DNA of 12,452 bases from Pseudozyma flocculosa PF-1 (taxonomy: Eukaryota; Basidiomycota; Ustilaginomycetes; Ustilaginales; Ustilaginaceae), in contig NW_006920873.1 of NCBI RefSeq assembly GCF_000417875.1, positions 901,318 through 913,769 on the forward strand, written 5' to 3'. The translations under genes were made by a program, and so were the position numbers. The notes under the pieces were generated by a model that saw only the letters and a program-made list of their open reading frames with translations, was not told where the DNA came from and searched no databases. This document shows, piece after piece, positions 1 to 6,685 of this stretch. How positions within the stretch are numbered: the first letter of the stretch is position 1; each line of letters starts with the position of its first letter.

Positions 1-51
1 TCTCCCTCCTCCTCTCCCTCCTCCTCTCCCTCCTCCTCTCCCTCCTCCTCT
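1..51 (+). repeat. 12-bp pyrimidine tandem repeat, about 4 copies
   Basis: The unit TCTCCCTCCTCC is repeated from base 1 to about 51 and may continue left of the window. It lies inside an intron and merges into further CT-rich sequence up to about 120. Confidence 0.9.
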
Positions 52-133
52 ACGTTCCCCTTCTCCCCTCTCCTCTCCTCTCCTCCCTCCTCCCTCTCCC
101 CCTCCCTCTGCCTCCCCTTCATCACTTCGACAG
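1..133 (+). other. 3' part of an intron of the guanylate kinase gene
   Basis: Almost pure pyrimidine on the + strand, ending in CAG at 131-133 just before recognisable guanylate kinase codons. The intron starts left of the window, so its length is unknown. The region before the acceptor is a very long polypyrimidine tract made largely of simple repeat. No coding sequence is seen in it. Confidence 0.75.
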
Positions 134-463
134 GGCGTACAACTGATCAAAGCCAACCACGCAAGCCTGCGACCCATCTACATTTTCGTGTCGCCGCCGT
201 CGTTTTCGACGCTGCGGCAGCGGCTGACGTCGCGGGGCACCGAGAGCGACGAGAGCATCGCCAAGCGGCTGGGCATGGCCGCGTCCGAGCTCGCCTACGC
301 CCGCCAGGCCGGGTCGCACGACTGGATCATTGTCAACGACGACCTCGAACGCGCCTACCAGCTCCTCAAGTCGGCCATCTTTGAGACGCTACAGCCCGGT
401 CAGGACGACCGGATGCCCCCGCCAGAGCAGGAGGAAAACGAGTGGGCGGCCAAGAGAGCCTAG
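134..463 (+). CDS. GUK1: Guanylate kinase, C-terminal exon (partial)
   Basis: Guanylate kinase transfers phosphate from ATP to GMP, giving GDP and ADP, in the cytosolic purine nucleotide pathway. The 109 codons seen here begin GVQLIKANHASLRPIYIF, the point that follows the 'D-x-QG' stretch in this family. They then contain FVSPPS, the lid-region motif RGTESDESIAKRL and the near-C-terminal IVNDDLERAY, all in the usual order. The exon starts after the CAG acceptor at 131-133 and ends at TAG 461-463. The first residue follows the intron directly, so it is the splice site, not a start codon, that sets the left end. The P-loop half is outside the window. A charged, acidic tail of about 24 residues (starting QPGQDDRM) extends past the conserved domain. 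The gene is convergent with the methyltransferase at 780-1684. Confidence 0.93.
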   Translation, partial: GVQLIKANHASLRPIYIFVSPPSFSTLRQRLTSRGTESDESIAKRLGMAASELAYARQAGSHDWIIVNDDLERAYQLLKSAIFETLQPGQDDRMPPPEQEENEWAAKRA

Positions 464-779
464 GCCGGGCCGGTTCGGTTCGGATCCAGTCGAGTCAGGT
501 CGAATCGGGTCGTTTGCGAGCAGGTACGCAAAGAGGCACGGCGGCCTCGATAGAATACAGTGGTGGCGGCGTCGAGGCACGGGAGTCAAAGAAGAGAGTG
601 AGTGCGATGCGATGCAAGGGCAGGCGATGGGTCGGCGGACAAGCGCGACGGAGGTTGCGAAGAGGAGCTGGGCTCGGAGCGGGGCCTGGCCTCGGGCTCA
701 GACGGCGATGCTGGCGGTCGTTGGCAAGCGGCTGCCGAGTCGCCGGGCTAGACCGATGATTGAGGCGGCCCGCCGCCGG
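464..779. other. Convergent intergenic region between guanylate kinase and PCMT
   Basis: These 316 bp separate two stop codons that face each other, so both 3' UTRs and terminators must lie here or overlap. No AATAAA is present on either strand. The only A-rich patch on the + strand is around 551-562 (GATAGAATAC). I see no gene in it. Confidence 0.7.
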
Positions 780-1684
780 CTAGCGGCGCTGCTTGTGCTC
801 GTCGGTGAGGGGCACATAGTTGACTCCAAACAGCCTCGTCTGGTGCACGTTGCCGTGGCGGTCCTTGTCGACCTGCCAGACGTCCCTGCGCGGTTGTCGT
901 GGGGAGGGTAGAGGGGGGTTCAAGGCGAGAAGACGGAGGCGGCGTCAGAGGCCATCGTGCGTGGAACATCTTCCGATGCCACGCTGATCGCGACGACGAC
1001 GACGACGACGAGGACTCACTGGCCGTAGCCCTGGTCGCTGTCGACGGGAATAAACATCCTGCCGGGCGCGTGGAGCTGGTCGACGAGGGCCTGGGGCATC
1101 TGGGGCGAGGCTGCTCCGACGTGGATGGCGTCAAAGGGGCCGGCGTCGGGGCGGCCCATCCTTCCGTCTCCCTTGAAGACCTGGATCTCGGCGGCGTCGA
1201 GAGCGGCCTTGAGTCCGTCCTTGACGAGGTTGTCCTTGCTCCAGTCGACGAGCTCGCCGATGTGCTCGATGCCGACGACCTTGCCTCGCGTCGCCGCGGT
1301 GGCTTCGTCGCCAATGCCCTTGTCGTCGCCGTCGCCAGCGCCGTCGCCAGCGCCGGAGAGACCGCGGGAGCCGGGCGAGACGAGGTGGTGGAAGACGGCG
1401 AGGCAGTATCCGCTTCCGGAGCCGACGTCGAGGACCTTGTTGCCCGCGACGAGAAAGGGGGCGAGGTTCTGGAGCGCGTGGGCGTGCATGTGGGGTGCGG
1501 ATATGGTGGCGCCGTAGCCGATGGGCTGGGGCGTGTCAAAGTAGGCGGTGGAGGGCTGGGATACGTAGTGCGCGCGGTCGACGGAGGCCATTGCGCGTGC
1601 GACGGGCGTCGAGGTGATGATGCCCGTCGAGACGAGGTTGGAGACGAGCTCCGAGTTGGTGCGGCCCGACGAGCGCCAGGCCAT
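780..1684 (-). CDS. PCMT1: Protein-L-isoaspartate (D-aspartate) O-methyltransferase, two exons
   Basis: This SAM-dependent repair enzyme methylates L-isoaspartyl residues in aged proteins, allowing them to revert to aspartate. Exons (minus strand): 1684-1020 and 885-780. The intron 1019-886 has a GTGAGT donor and a CGCAG acceptor, phase 2. The spliced product is 256 residues against about 225 for the family. The substrate-side motif [13 protein letters not shown] is at about residues 59-71, SAM motif [12 protein letters not shown] at 84-94, the acidic strand GKVVGIEHI at 134-142 and DAIHVGAA at 185-192. Exon 2 supplies the family's C-terminal strand, ending in GVNYVPLTD. Extra length comes from a Gly/Asp/Ala insert at about 104-133. 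The start has a GCCGCCATGG context and matches the family N terminus. The frame stays open upstream to an ATG at 2014. Retaining the intron would stop translation right after residue 222. Confidence 0.94.
991..1011 (+). repeat. (CGA)7 microsatellite inside the PCMT intron
   Basis: Seven perfect CGA triplets on the + strand (TCG on the transcribed strand) lie within 10 bases of the intron's donor site. A similar run lies against an acceptor in the hydrolase gene at 4987-5010. Confidence 0.9.
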
Positions 1685-1712
1685 GGCGGCGGTTGGAGAG
1701 TGGGCGGCCGGC

Positions 1713-1835
1713 GGTAGCAGGGGTGGCCGTTGGCGATGGCGGTGGAGGTGGTAGCAGGGGTGGCCGGTGGCCGGTGGCGGTGGCAGTGGCGGTGGCAGTG
1801 GCGGTGGCGGTGCCGATGTCGGTGTCGGTCTCGGT
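1713..1835. repeat. GGTGGC-type repeats upstream of the PCMT start
   Basis: Imperfect GGTGGC/GGTGGCAGT units fill this stretch immediately upstream of the methyltransferase start. It also holds a perfect 17-bp direct repeat, GGTAGCAGGGGTGGCCG, at 1713-1729 and 1750-1766. On the transcribed strand it is C-rich and would form the 5' UTR, or else a proline/histidine/threonine-rich extension if translation began at 2014. Confidence 0.8.
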
Positions 1836-2530
1836 GAGAGACGGGAGGCGGGTCGGGACCAGCGTCGAGTCGAGCGATGGAGCAGAGAGGTCGAGGCTGG
1901 ACCAGCACAAGCCGAGATGCTCGCTCTGAGTGGGCAGCCCAGCAGGCCAGCCCCGCCAGCCAGCCCGCCAGCCAGCCAGGGTCCAGTCCAGGCGTGGCCT
2001 GCACCAACGCACATTTTGCAGAAAGGGCGGAGGGCGCGAAAAATCAGTCTTTCGAGGGCGATGAAGGCGGGCAGGACATCTGATTGGCAGTGCCAGCACT
2101 GCGTCAGCGCCCTCCTGTCCTGGCAACGACAGCCGAGGCTGCACCAAGTTCGACGGCGGAAAGCTTAAATCAAACTCGCGTTTTCTTTTCGTCGAGAATT
2201 GGTCTGATCCCCCGAGGCGCCGGCTCGGTGACGCTCAGGCCTGCCTGGCGTGCGTGCCAGGGTCCAGCCGTGGGCCCGCCACCCTTAGAGCTGCACGCAC
2301 GCTGCGCTGCGCCGTGCTGCTCTATCCGTACGTGCCTGCTTGCCTGCTTGCCTTTGCTGGCGGCTTGGCTTCTTGCTTGCTTGCTTCGTCACGGTGGGGC
2401 CCTCCCTCGCCAGGCCATGCCAGATTGCATCGGCAAGCGCGGAATGGCGTCCCTGGCCTGGCCTGGCCTCGCCTCGCCTTGGCCTCGTCGGCTTCCTTTC
2501 CGCCTCGACCGTCCCTCGTCTCTCTCCTCT

Positions 2531-2564
2531 CTCCTCTCCTCTCCTCTCCTCTCCTCTCCTCTCC
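2531..2564 (+). repeat. (CTCCT) pentamer microsatellite, nearly 7 copies
   Basis: Perfect CTCCT units run from 2531 to 2564, within a wider pyrimidine-only tract from about 2517. It lies in the divergent intergenic region. Confidence 0.9.
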
Positions 2565-2951
2565 CTACACGCACGGTCGGGACTCTGCGGGCGGGGCGTC
2601 CTCCCCCCCATCACATCGCGATCCGACATCCATTGACGCCCCCACCTTCCCCTGTCCGCCTCTCATTCCGCTCCTGGCCGGACATTTCCCTGCCTGGTCG
2701 CTCTCGAGGTCGCGGCGGCCGCCGGCCTGGCCAACGCCCCAACGCACGTACTAACCACGTACCGTTCATTGGCTCCCTCGGCCCCGTTTCTTCGCCCCAC
2801 CGACTACGCTGAGGCTGACCAGCGCTGGTCATTGTTGCATCCCGACGTGTCCCACTCGCCGTTGGCAAGTCTGACCCCTCGGACCTTCCCCTCCGTCCAC
2901 AGAGCCCCAGGCAGCGCGCTCCCTCGCCCCACACTCTCGCCCTTGCTTCCC

Positions 2952-2957
2952 TATAAG
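2952..2957 (+). promoter_or_regulatory. Candidate TATA box of the hydrolase gene
   Basis: TATAAG in the context CCCTATAAGGCG is the only good TATA match upstream of the hydrolase. No ATG occurs between it and 3293, so a transcript starting about 30 bp downstream would have a leader of about 300 nt and a first AUG at the predicted start. Confidence 0.5.
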
Positions 2958-3027
2958 GCGGCCCTTGGCGCAAGGGGGGACCCCCTCCTCATCCGCAGCA
3001 TCCTCACTCCTTCTCTGCACACCCCGC

Positions 3028-3127
3028 GCTCCACGCTCCACGCTCCACGCTCCACGCTCCACGCTCCACGCTCCACGCTCCACGCTCCACGCTCCACGCT
3101 CCACGCTCCACGCTCCACGCTCCACGC
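3028..3127 (+). repeat. Heptamer minisatellite (GCTCCAC), about 14 copies
   Basis: Perfect 7-bp periodicity runs for 100 bp and then decays at 3128. It sits between the TATA box and the hydrolase start, so it is probably transcribed as 5' leader. Because 7 is not a multiple of 3, all frames stay open and cycle every 21 bp. The repeated peptide this produces is an artefact, not a protein. Confidence 0.95.
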
Positions 3128-3292
3128 CACCTGCCCCGCCTCCCCCTTCTCCAGCCCGCAGGCATACATACCTCGCTCGCCATCGGGCCCCTCACCACGT
3201 CGCTCATTCCAGACCACCCTCATTTGGCCCGGCCCTCATCCTCGCGGCAGCAGACGCCGCCACCTCCACCAACGTCGCAGCCCGGCCTCTCG

Positions 3293-5836
3293 ATGCGCTT
3301 CTTCTGCTCCCTCGTCGCAACCTTCCTCTGCCTCTTCGCCTACACCGACATGGTGTCGCGCGCAGCAGGCATCCATAAGATGCACATCCGACACTCTCGA
3401 CCCCGTTCCCAGAATCCATTCGTACCTGGCGGACCCGACACGCTGCCCGCCTTTGTCGACGACGACCGCAACCTCAAGCTGCCCGCAGGTGAGAGCCGCA
3501 GGCCCGACCGACATGCCTCCCTCGTCCGGCGCACGCCATGCGCCCCCGCTGACTGCTCCTGCTCCCTGCCCTCCCTGGATGCCTCGCCGCCCTCGCAGTC
3601 GCGGGCGCAAAGGTCCAACTCTTCGCCTTTCGTCCCCAGTCCGGACTCGAACCCGTCGTGGTGCCCGCCTACGTCGACGAATGGTTTGACGTTGCCGACA
3701 TCGACAGGATCAGGGACATCAAGCGCGCCGTCGTCCACACTCACGGCCAGAGTACGTCGGTCGTCGATGCCCACTGCCAGCTTGCCACTGCACCTTCGCC
3801 CTCCCCTAGTGGCCGATGGACATTTGTGCTGACCACGGACAAACGCCTTTGCCCCATCCGTCTGCGCTCGTCGCTCACCGGACCACGACGCCTGCTGCTG
3901 CTCCTCGCATCGCACCTTGTCAACACCAGTCCGCGACGGCTGGGCCGCCTGGAAGGATGCCGCCGACGCGCGCGCAAAGCTCGACGAAGCCACCCAACGC
4001 TCGGTCGTCATCGTCGTGCCTCAGTTTGTGAGTGCGGCGGCGATCGCACGCTTCGCCGCCCGCCTCCCCGTCGACGTCCGGATGCTCGTCTCTGACTCCG
4101 CCACGAATCTCACCGCTCTCCACCGTTCCCACGCACAGTTCAACGGCTCGGACAAGGACATCTACCACGGAACTGGACCCGGCTCGACGGGCAACCTGCT
4201 CGTGTGGGACCTCAACGGCGTGGGTATACTCTCACTCTCATCCCCACGCTCGAGCGTGTGCCCGCGTCCATGGCCGCGAGCTCACGCCAATGACGACCAC
4301 TGCTTCCCCCGTCTCTGGACCCTTGCCCTTGTCTCCGCTCCAGTGGGGCGAAGGCGCCGTCAACCAGCTGCCCGAGAGCGACACGAGCGTGTCGTCGTTT
4401 GAGGTGCTCGACACGCTTGGTCGGTACCTGACCGACCCGGATCTTTTCCCCCGCGTCGAGCACATCACTTACTGTGAGCCTGCCTTCTTGTTTGCCTCGG
4501 GGGAGGCGCCTAGAATGCCTCGCATCGCGCTGACGCTGAGCATCCTGCCCCGATCTCGCCCGTCACACCACCCGGGTCGCTCGTCGCAAACGCCAGCGGG
4601 CCACTCGGTGCGTCTGGGCCCTGGTCGCCCGCCCTCGACCTTGACCTCGGCATGGGGAAGCTGACCGACCGTCCCCGTACCTTTCCCGGCCCCTTCTCAC
4701 ATTCGTTCTTGGCAACAGCTTGGCGGCCAGCTCACGCACCGCTACTCGATCCTTGGCGACGCCGAGCCTGCGCACGGATCGACGGCCACAGTGTCGTTTG
4801 TCACCATCGACCCGGCAACCAGTCTCTACTTCAGCGCCGAAAGGAAGGGCCCTCCCTGTGCCGTGAGTGCTGGGTCTGGGCCAAGTTCTGGGTCTCCTTG
4901 CTGCCGCCACCTCCGAGGTATCTGCGTGCTGACCTGGTGCACTGCTGTGCCTTTGGTTGATCTCCGACGCTCGGGCGCGACCGCAACGACGACGACGACG
5001 ACGACGACGACGGCAGGGCATGAACGAATACAAATGTAGGGAGACGCCCTCGCCTTTCCTATCGCCGTCGATCGCTGCCGCCAGGACGATGCTGACCCTC
5101 CTGCGCCCTTCTGTTTCCCACCCACGGAAACTTGCCACCCGCTCCATATCCTCGCAGACGGCTTCGACAAGCTCGACGAGCACTTCCCCACGTACTCGAC
5201 GGTGCGGGGCGCCCTCAGGGACTTCTATCAGTTCCGCTACCTCAACCAACGCAGCTCCCACCTCATCCACGCCGGCAACGACCACGGCCAGGGCGATTCA
5301 CGGTGCTGGGCCATGGCTCAGGGTGCGTGCTGAGCCCACAGCGGCGGCGGCGTCGTCGCCACCGCTGTCCTCGACTCCGCTGCTCGATCCTCGCAGGCTG
5401 ACCGTCTCCTCCGCTCCCGCCGTCTTCCTCGACTGGTGCCATGGCGACCTTGACGTCACGCGCTGCAGGCAAGGACCGCGTCGAGCGCGCCCAGAACTAC
5501 CACGACCACCTGCGCCAGATCGTCGACACCATGTACCCCTTCCTGCCCAGGCCCCGCGAGCCCCTCGACAACACGACCGATACCAAGGGCCCCTACCAGA
5601 TCGGCCAGGTCACCGTCGACTGGGTGGCCGGCGTCGCCCACAACGGAGCAGCAATGTGAGTTTGCCAGGACAGCAAGACGCCGGGGGATCGAGTACATTG
5701 GCGCCTAGACGATGCTCATCCTGGCCTCTGTCTGTTGCTCCGTCTGCTCCGCCTCGGCCCTGTGCCCTCCTCCTTTCGCCGATCCGTCAGGGTCGGATCC
5801 CTACCGGGCAGGCAACGCATCTTCCTCGACAACTGA
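3293..5836 (+). CDS. Alpha/beta-hydrolase with signal peptide, 11 exons, 409 residues
   Basis: Serine hydrolase of unknown substrate. Exons: 3293-3488, 3599-3751, 3930-4027, 4139-4219, 4344-4473, 4597-4607, 4719-4862, 5017-5035, 5158-5322, 5469-5655, 5791-5836; these sum to 1230 bp. Residues 3-17 (FFCSLVATFLCLFAY) are a hydrophobic core fitting a signal peptide or anchor. VVIVVPQFFNG spans exons 3/4 (about 142-152), WGEGAVNQ is at 177-184 and SSFEVLD at 193-199. The nucleophile elbow SGHSLGGQ is at 220-227 with Ser223. NEYKYG is at 274-279, HAGNDHGQGDSRC at 315-327 may hold the acidic residue, and GVAHNGAAM at 387-395 probably holds the catalytic His390. The order and motifs resemble fungal secreted-type alpha/beta-hydrolases known to me only in outline. 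ATG 3293 is the first after the TATA box, though its -3 base is a T. Eight of the ten introns contain CTGAC. There is no stop or frameshift in the spliced frame. The final exon, which completes the motif at M395, is the least certain part. Confidence 0.85.
4597..4607 (+). other. 11-nt microexon carrying the catalytic serine
   Basis: Exon 6 of the hydrolase is flanked by CGCCAG upstream and GTGCGT downstream. With the T left over from exon 5 it encodes S-G-H-S, and exon 7 continues L-G-G-Q, restoring the G-x-S-x-G elbow. Neighbouring introns (123 and 111 bp) each contain CTGAC. No alternative pair of sites in this stretch gives the elbow in frame. Confidence 0.82.
4987..5010 (+). repeat. (CGA)8 microsatellite at the 3' end of hydrolase intron 7
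   Basis: Eight perfect CGA triplets occupy the place where a polypyrimidine tract is normally expected, ending six bases before exon 8 at 5017. Confidence 0.9.
5017..5035 (+). other. 19-nt microexon of the hydrolase
   Basis: Exon 8 lies between a GGCAG acceptor and a GTAGGG donor. It encodes G-M-N-E-Y-K plus the first base of a Tyr codon completed by exon 9, giving the motif NEYKYG. The GTAGGG donor is weaker than the other donors in the gene. Confidence 0.8.
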
Positions 5837-6103
5837 TCCTCGCCGCGCGCCCGACGCCTCGGAGCTACCGGTCGGAACCCTTCTCCGTCGGACTCGAGGG
5901 GATCGCCGCCCAGCAAGGCGATCCGGCGATTGCAATGGGCCGACGGGACAGCGGGCCGCCCTGGCAGAAAGTGTGCGACCCTCTCTCTTCCAGGCCGCCG
6001 CCACCAGGCCGCCAGTCCTGTCCAGGTCTGCCTGCACTGAGCTGCGACGGCCGTCGGCGGCTCTGAGTGGTCGGCATGCTGAGCCTCGGCCCTGGATGGT
6101 CGA

Positions 6104-6138
6104 GGCCGGCCGGCCGGCTGGCTGGCTGGCTGGCTGGT
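6104..6138 (+). repeat. GGCC/GGCT tetranucleotide run
   Basis: Three GGCC units pass into about five GGCT units in the 3' flank of the hydrolase gene. Confidence 0.85.
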
Positions 6139-6246
6139 GGCAGGCCCGGCTATACGCGCCTCTGCCCTGGACAACGGCGACCAAGCCACCGCTACCCCTT
6201 GCCATCGCCATCGCCGCCACCCTCGCCGTCCGGCCTGGACGAACGC

Positions 6247-6373
6247 TTCCCGTCCTCCTCCTCCTCCTCCCCGCCTCCTCCTCCTCCCCCGCCGCCTCCT
6301 CCTCCCCCGCCGCCTCCTCCTCCTTCTCCACCACCGCCCATCCTCCTCCTCCTCCGCCCCCCTCCGCCTCCCG
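6247..6373 (+). repeat. Long CCT/CCG polypyrimidine tract
   Basis: About 127 bp that is almost entirely C and T, built from CCT triplets with imperfect units of about 18 bp containing CCCCCGCCG. The complementary strand is purine-rich GGAGGAGG, which would be the sense strand of UBA3 3' read-through. Confidence 0.85.
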
Positions 6374-6379
6374 ACAGGA

Positions 6380-6385
6380 TTTATT
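6380..6385 (-). terminator. Possible poly(A) signal AATAAA for UBA3
   Basis: AATAAA on the minus strand lies in the only AT-rich patch of this intergenic region, about 300 nt past the UBA3 stop. Fungal poly(A) signals are loose, so this is only a candidate. Confidence 0.25.
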
Positions 6386-6432
6386 TTTGCCCCGTGAGGG
6401 GCTAGGGATGAGGAGCCGAGGCTCCCCTATTT

Positions 6433-6462
6433 GATCATCGCCGAGCTAGCCCGGCGATCATC
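6433..6462. other. Hairpin-forming inverted repeat
   Basis: Arms GATCATCGCCG (6433-6443) and CGGCGATCATC (6452-6462) pair with one mismatch around an 8-nt loop. It lies between the two convergent genes and could serve in 3'-end formation, but nothing shows a function. Confidence 0.5.
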
Positions 6463-6685
6463 GTCTTGTCCGCGCATAGACCAGTGGCTGCCGCAGGTCG
6501 TCCTTTATGGCCTGCCCCTGTAATCCTATCCCCGACCGTCCTCGCATCCGTTCGCCCTTGAGTTCCATGGCCCACGGGCAGGCTTGGCCCCGTTTGTCCC
6601 GGTGGGGCAGCCGTCGTCGTCTCCGCCGGTTTGCGTGCCGTTCTGAAGGAGCGCCTTGCCCCAGCACCGCCTGGAGCAGACGAGG

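Larger units (their letters stand above)
1685..3292. other. Divergent intergenic region between PCMT and the hydrolase
   Basis: About 1.6 kb of head-to-head upstream sequence for the two genes. No coding region is supported: open frames here translate to low-complexity Pro/Arg/Ser/Cys-rich strings. It holds inverted CCAAT boxes (ATTGG at 2083-2087 and 2768-2772), a GGCGCGAAA motif at 2033-2041 resembling an E2F/MBF-type site on the minus strand, a TATA box at 2952-2957, TGCC/TGCT runs around 2336-2390, GGCCT runs around 2453-2476, and the repeats listed separately. The transcription factor assignments are only motif resemblance. Confidence 0.6.
5837..6685. other. Convergent intergenic region between the hydrolase and UBA3
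   Basis: These 849 bp between two facing stop codons should hold both 3' UTRs and terminators. No gene is supported. It contains a GGCC/GGCT run, a long pyrimidine tract, a small AT patch, a GGAGCC-GA-GGCTCC inverted repeat at 6412-6425 and a hairpin, listed separately where notable. Confidence 0.7.

Noticed and set aside
899..1717. A 272-codon open frame on the + strand over PCMT
   Set aside because: It is antisense to the PCMT exon. GC-rich codons on one strand leave the opposite strand free of stops.
748..2007. A 419-codon open frame on the minus strand overlapping PCMT
   Set aside because: It is a different frame over the methyltransferase and its upstream repeats. The translation is Ser/Pro/Arg/Thr low complexity, while the PCMT frame has every family motif.
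3028..3127. CRISPR array
   Set aside because: The units are contiguous heptamers with no spacers, and the context is eukaryotic.
2829..3223. Repeat proteins of 7-residue units on both strands
   Set aside because: They are only the heptamer DNA repeat read in all frames. No stable protein context surrounds it.
4028..4138. Treating hydrolase intron 3 as coding
   Set aside because: It has strong splice sites and a branch motif, and removing it joins PQF to FNG, the expected family motif. It is kept only as a possible retained-intron isoform.
5390..5468. Earlier acceptor (CAG ending at 5396) for hydrolase exon 10
   Set aside because: Using it gives an immediate in-frame TGA. The acceptor ending at 5468 gives the family-like G-K-D-R-V-E-R.
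5656..5659. Ending the hydrolase at the TGA at 5657-5659
   Set aside because: The TGA overlaps a GTGAGT donor. Splicing to 5791 completes HNGAAMVGSLPGR and ends at a clean stop, which fits the family C terminus better. It remains the least certain junction.
6370..6377. An acceptor (GACAG at 6373-6377) after the pyrimidine tract, implying another exon
   Set aside because: The hydrolase already ends at 5836, and nothing recognisable follows 6377 in any frame.
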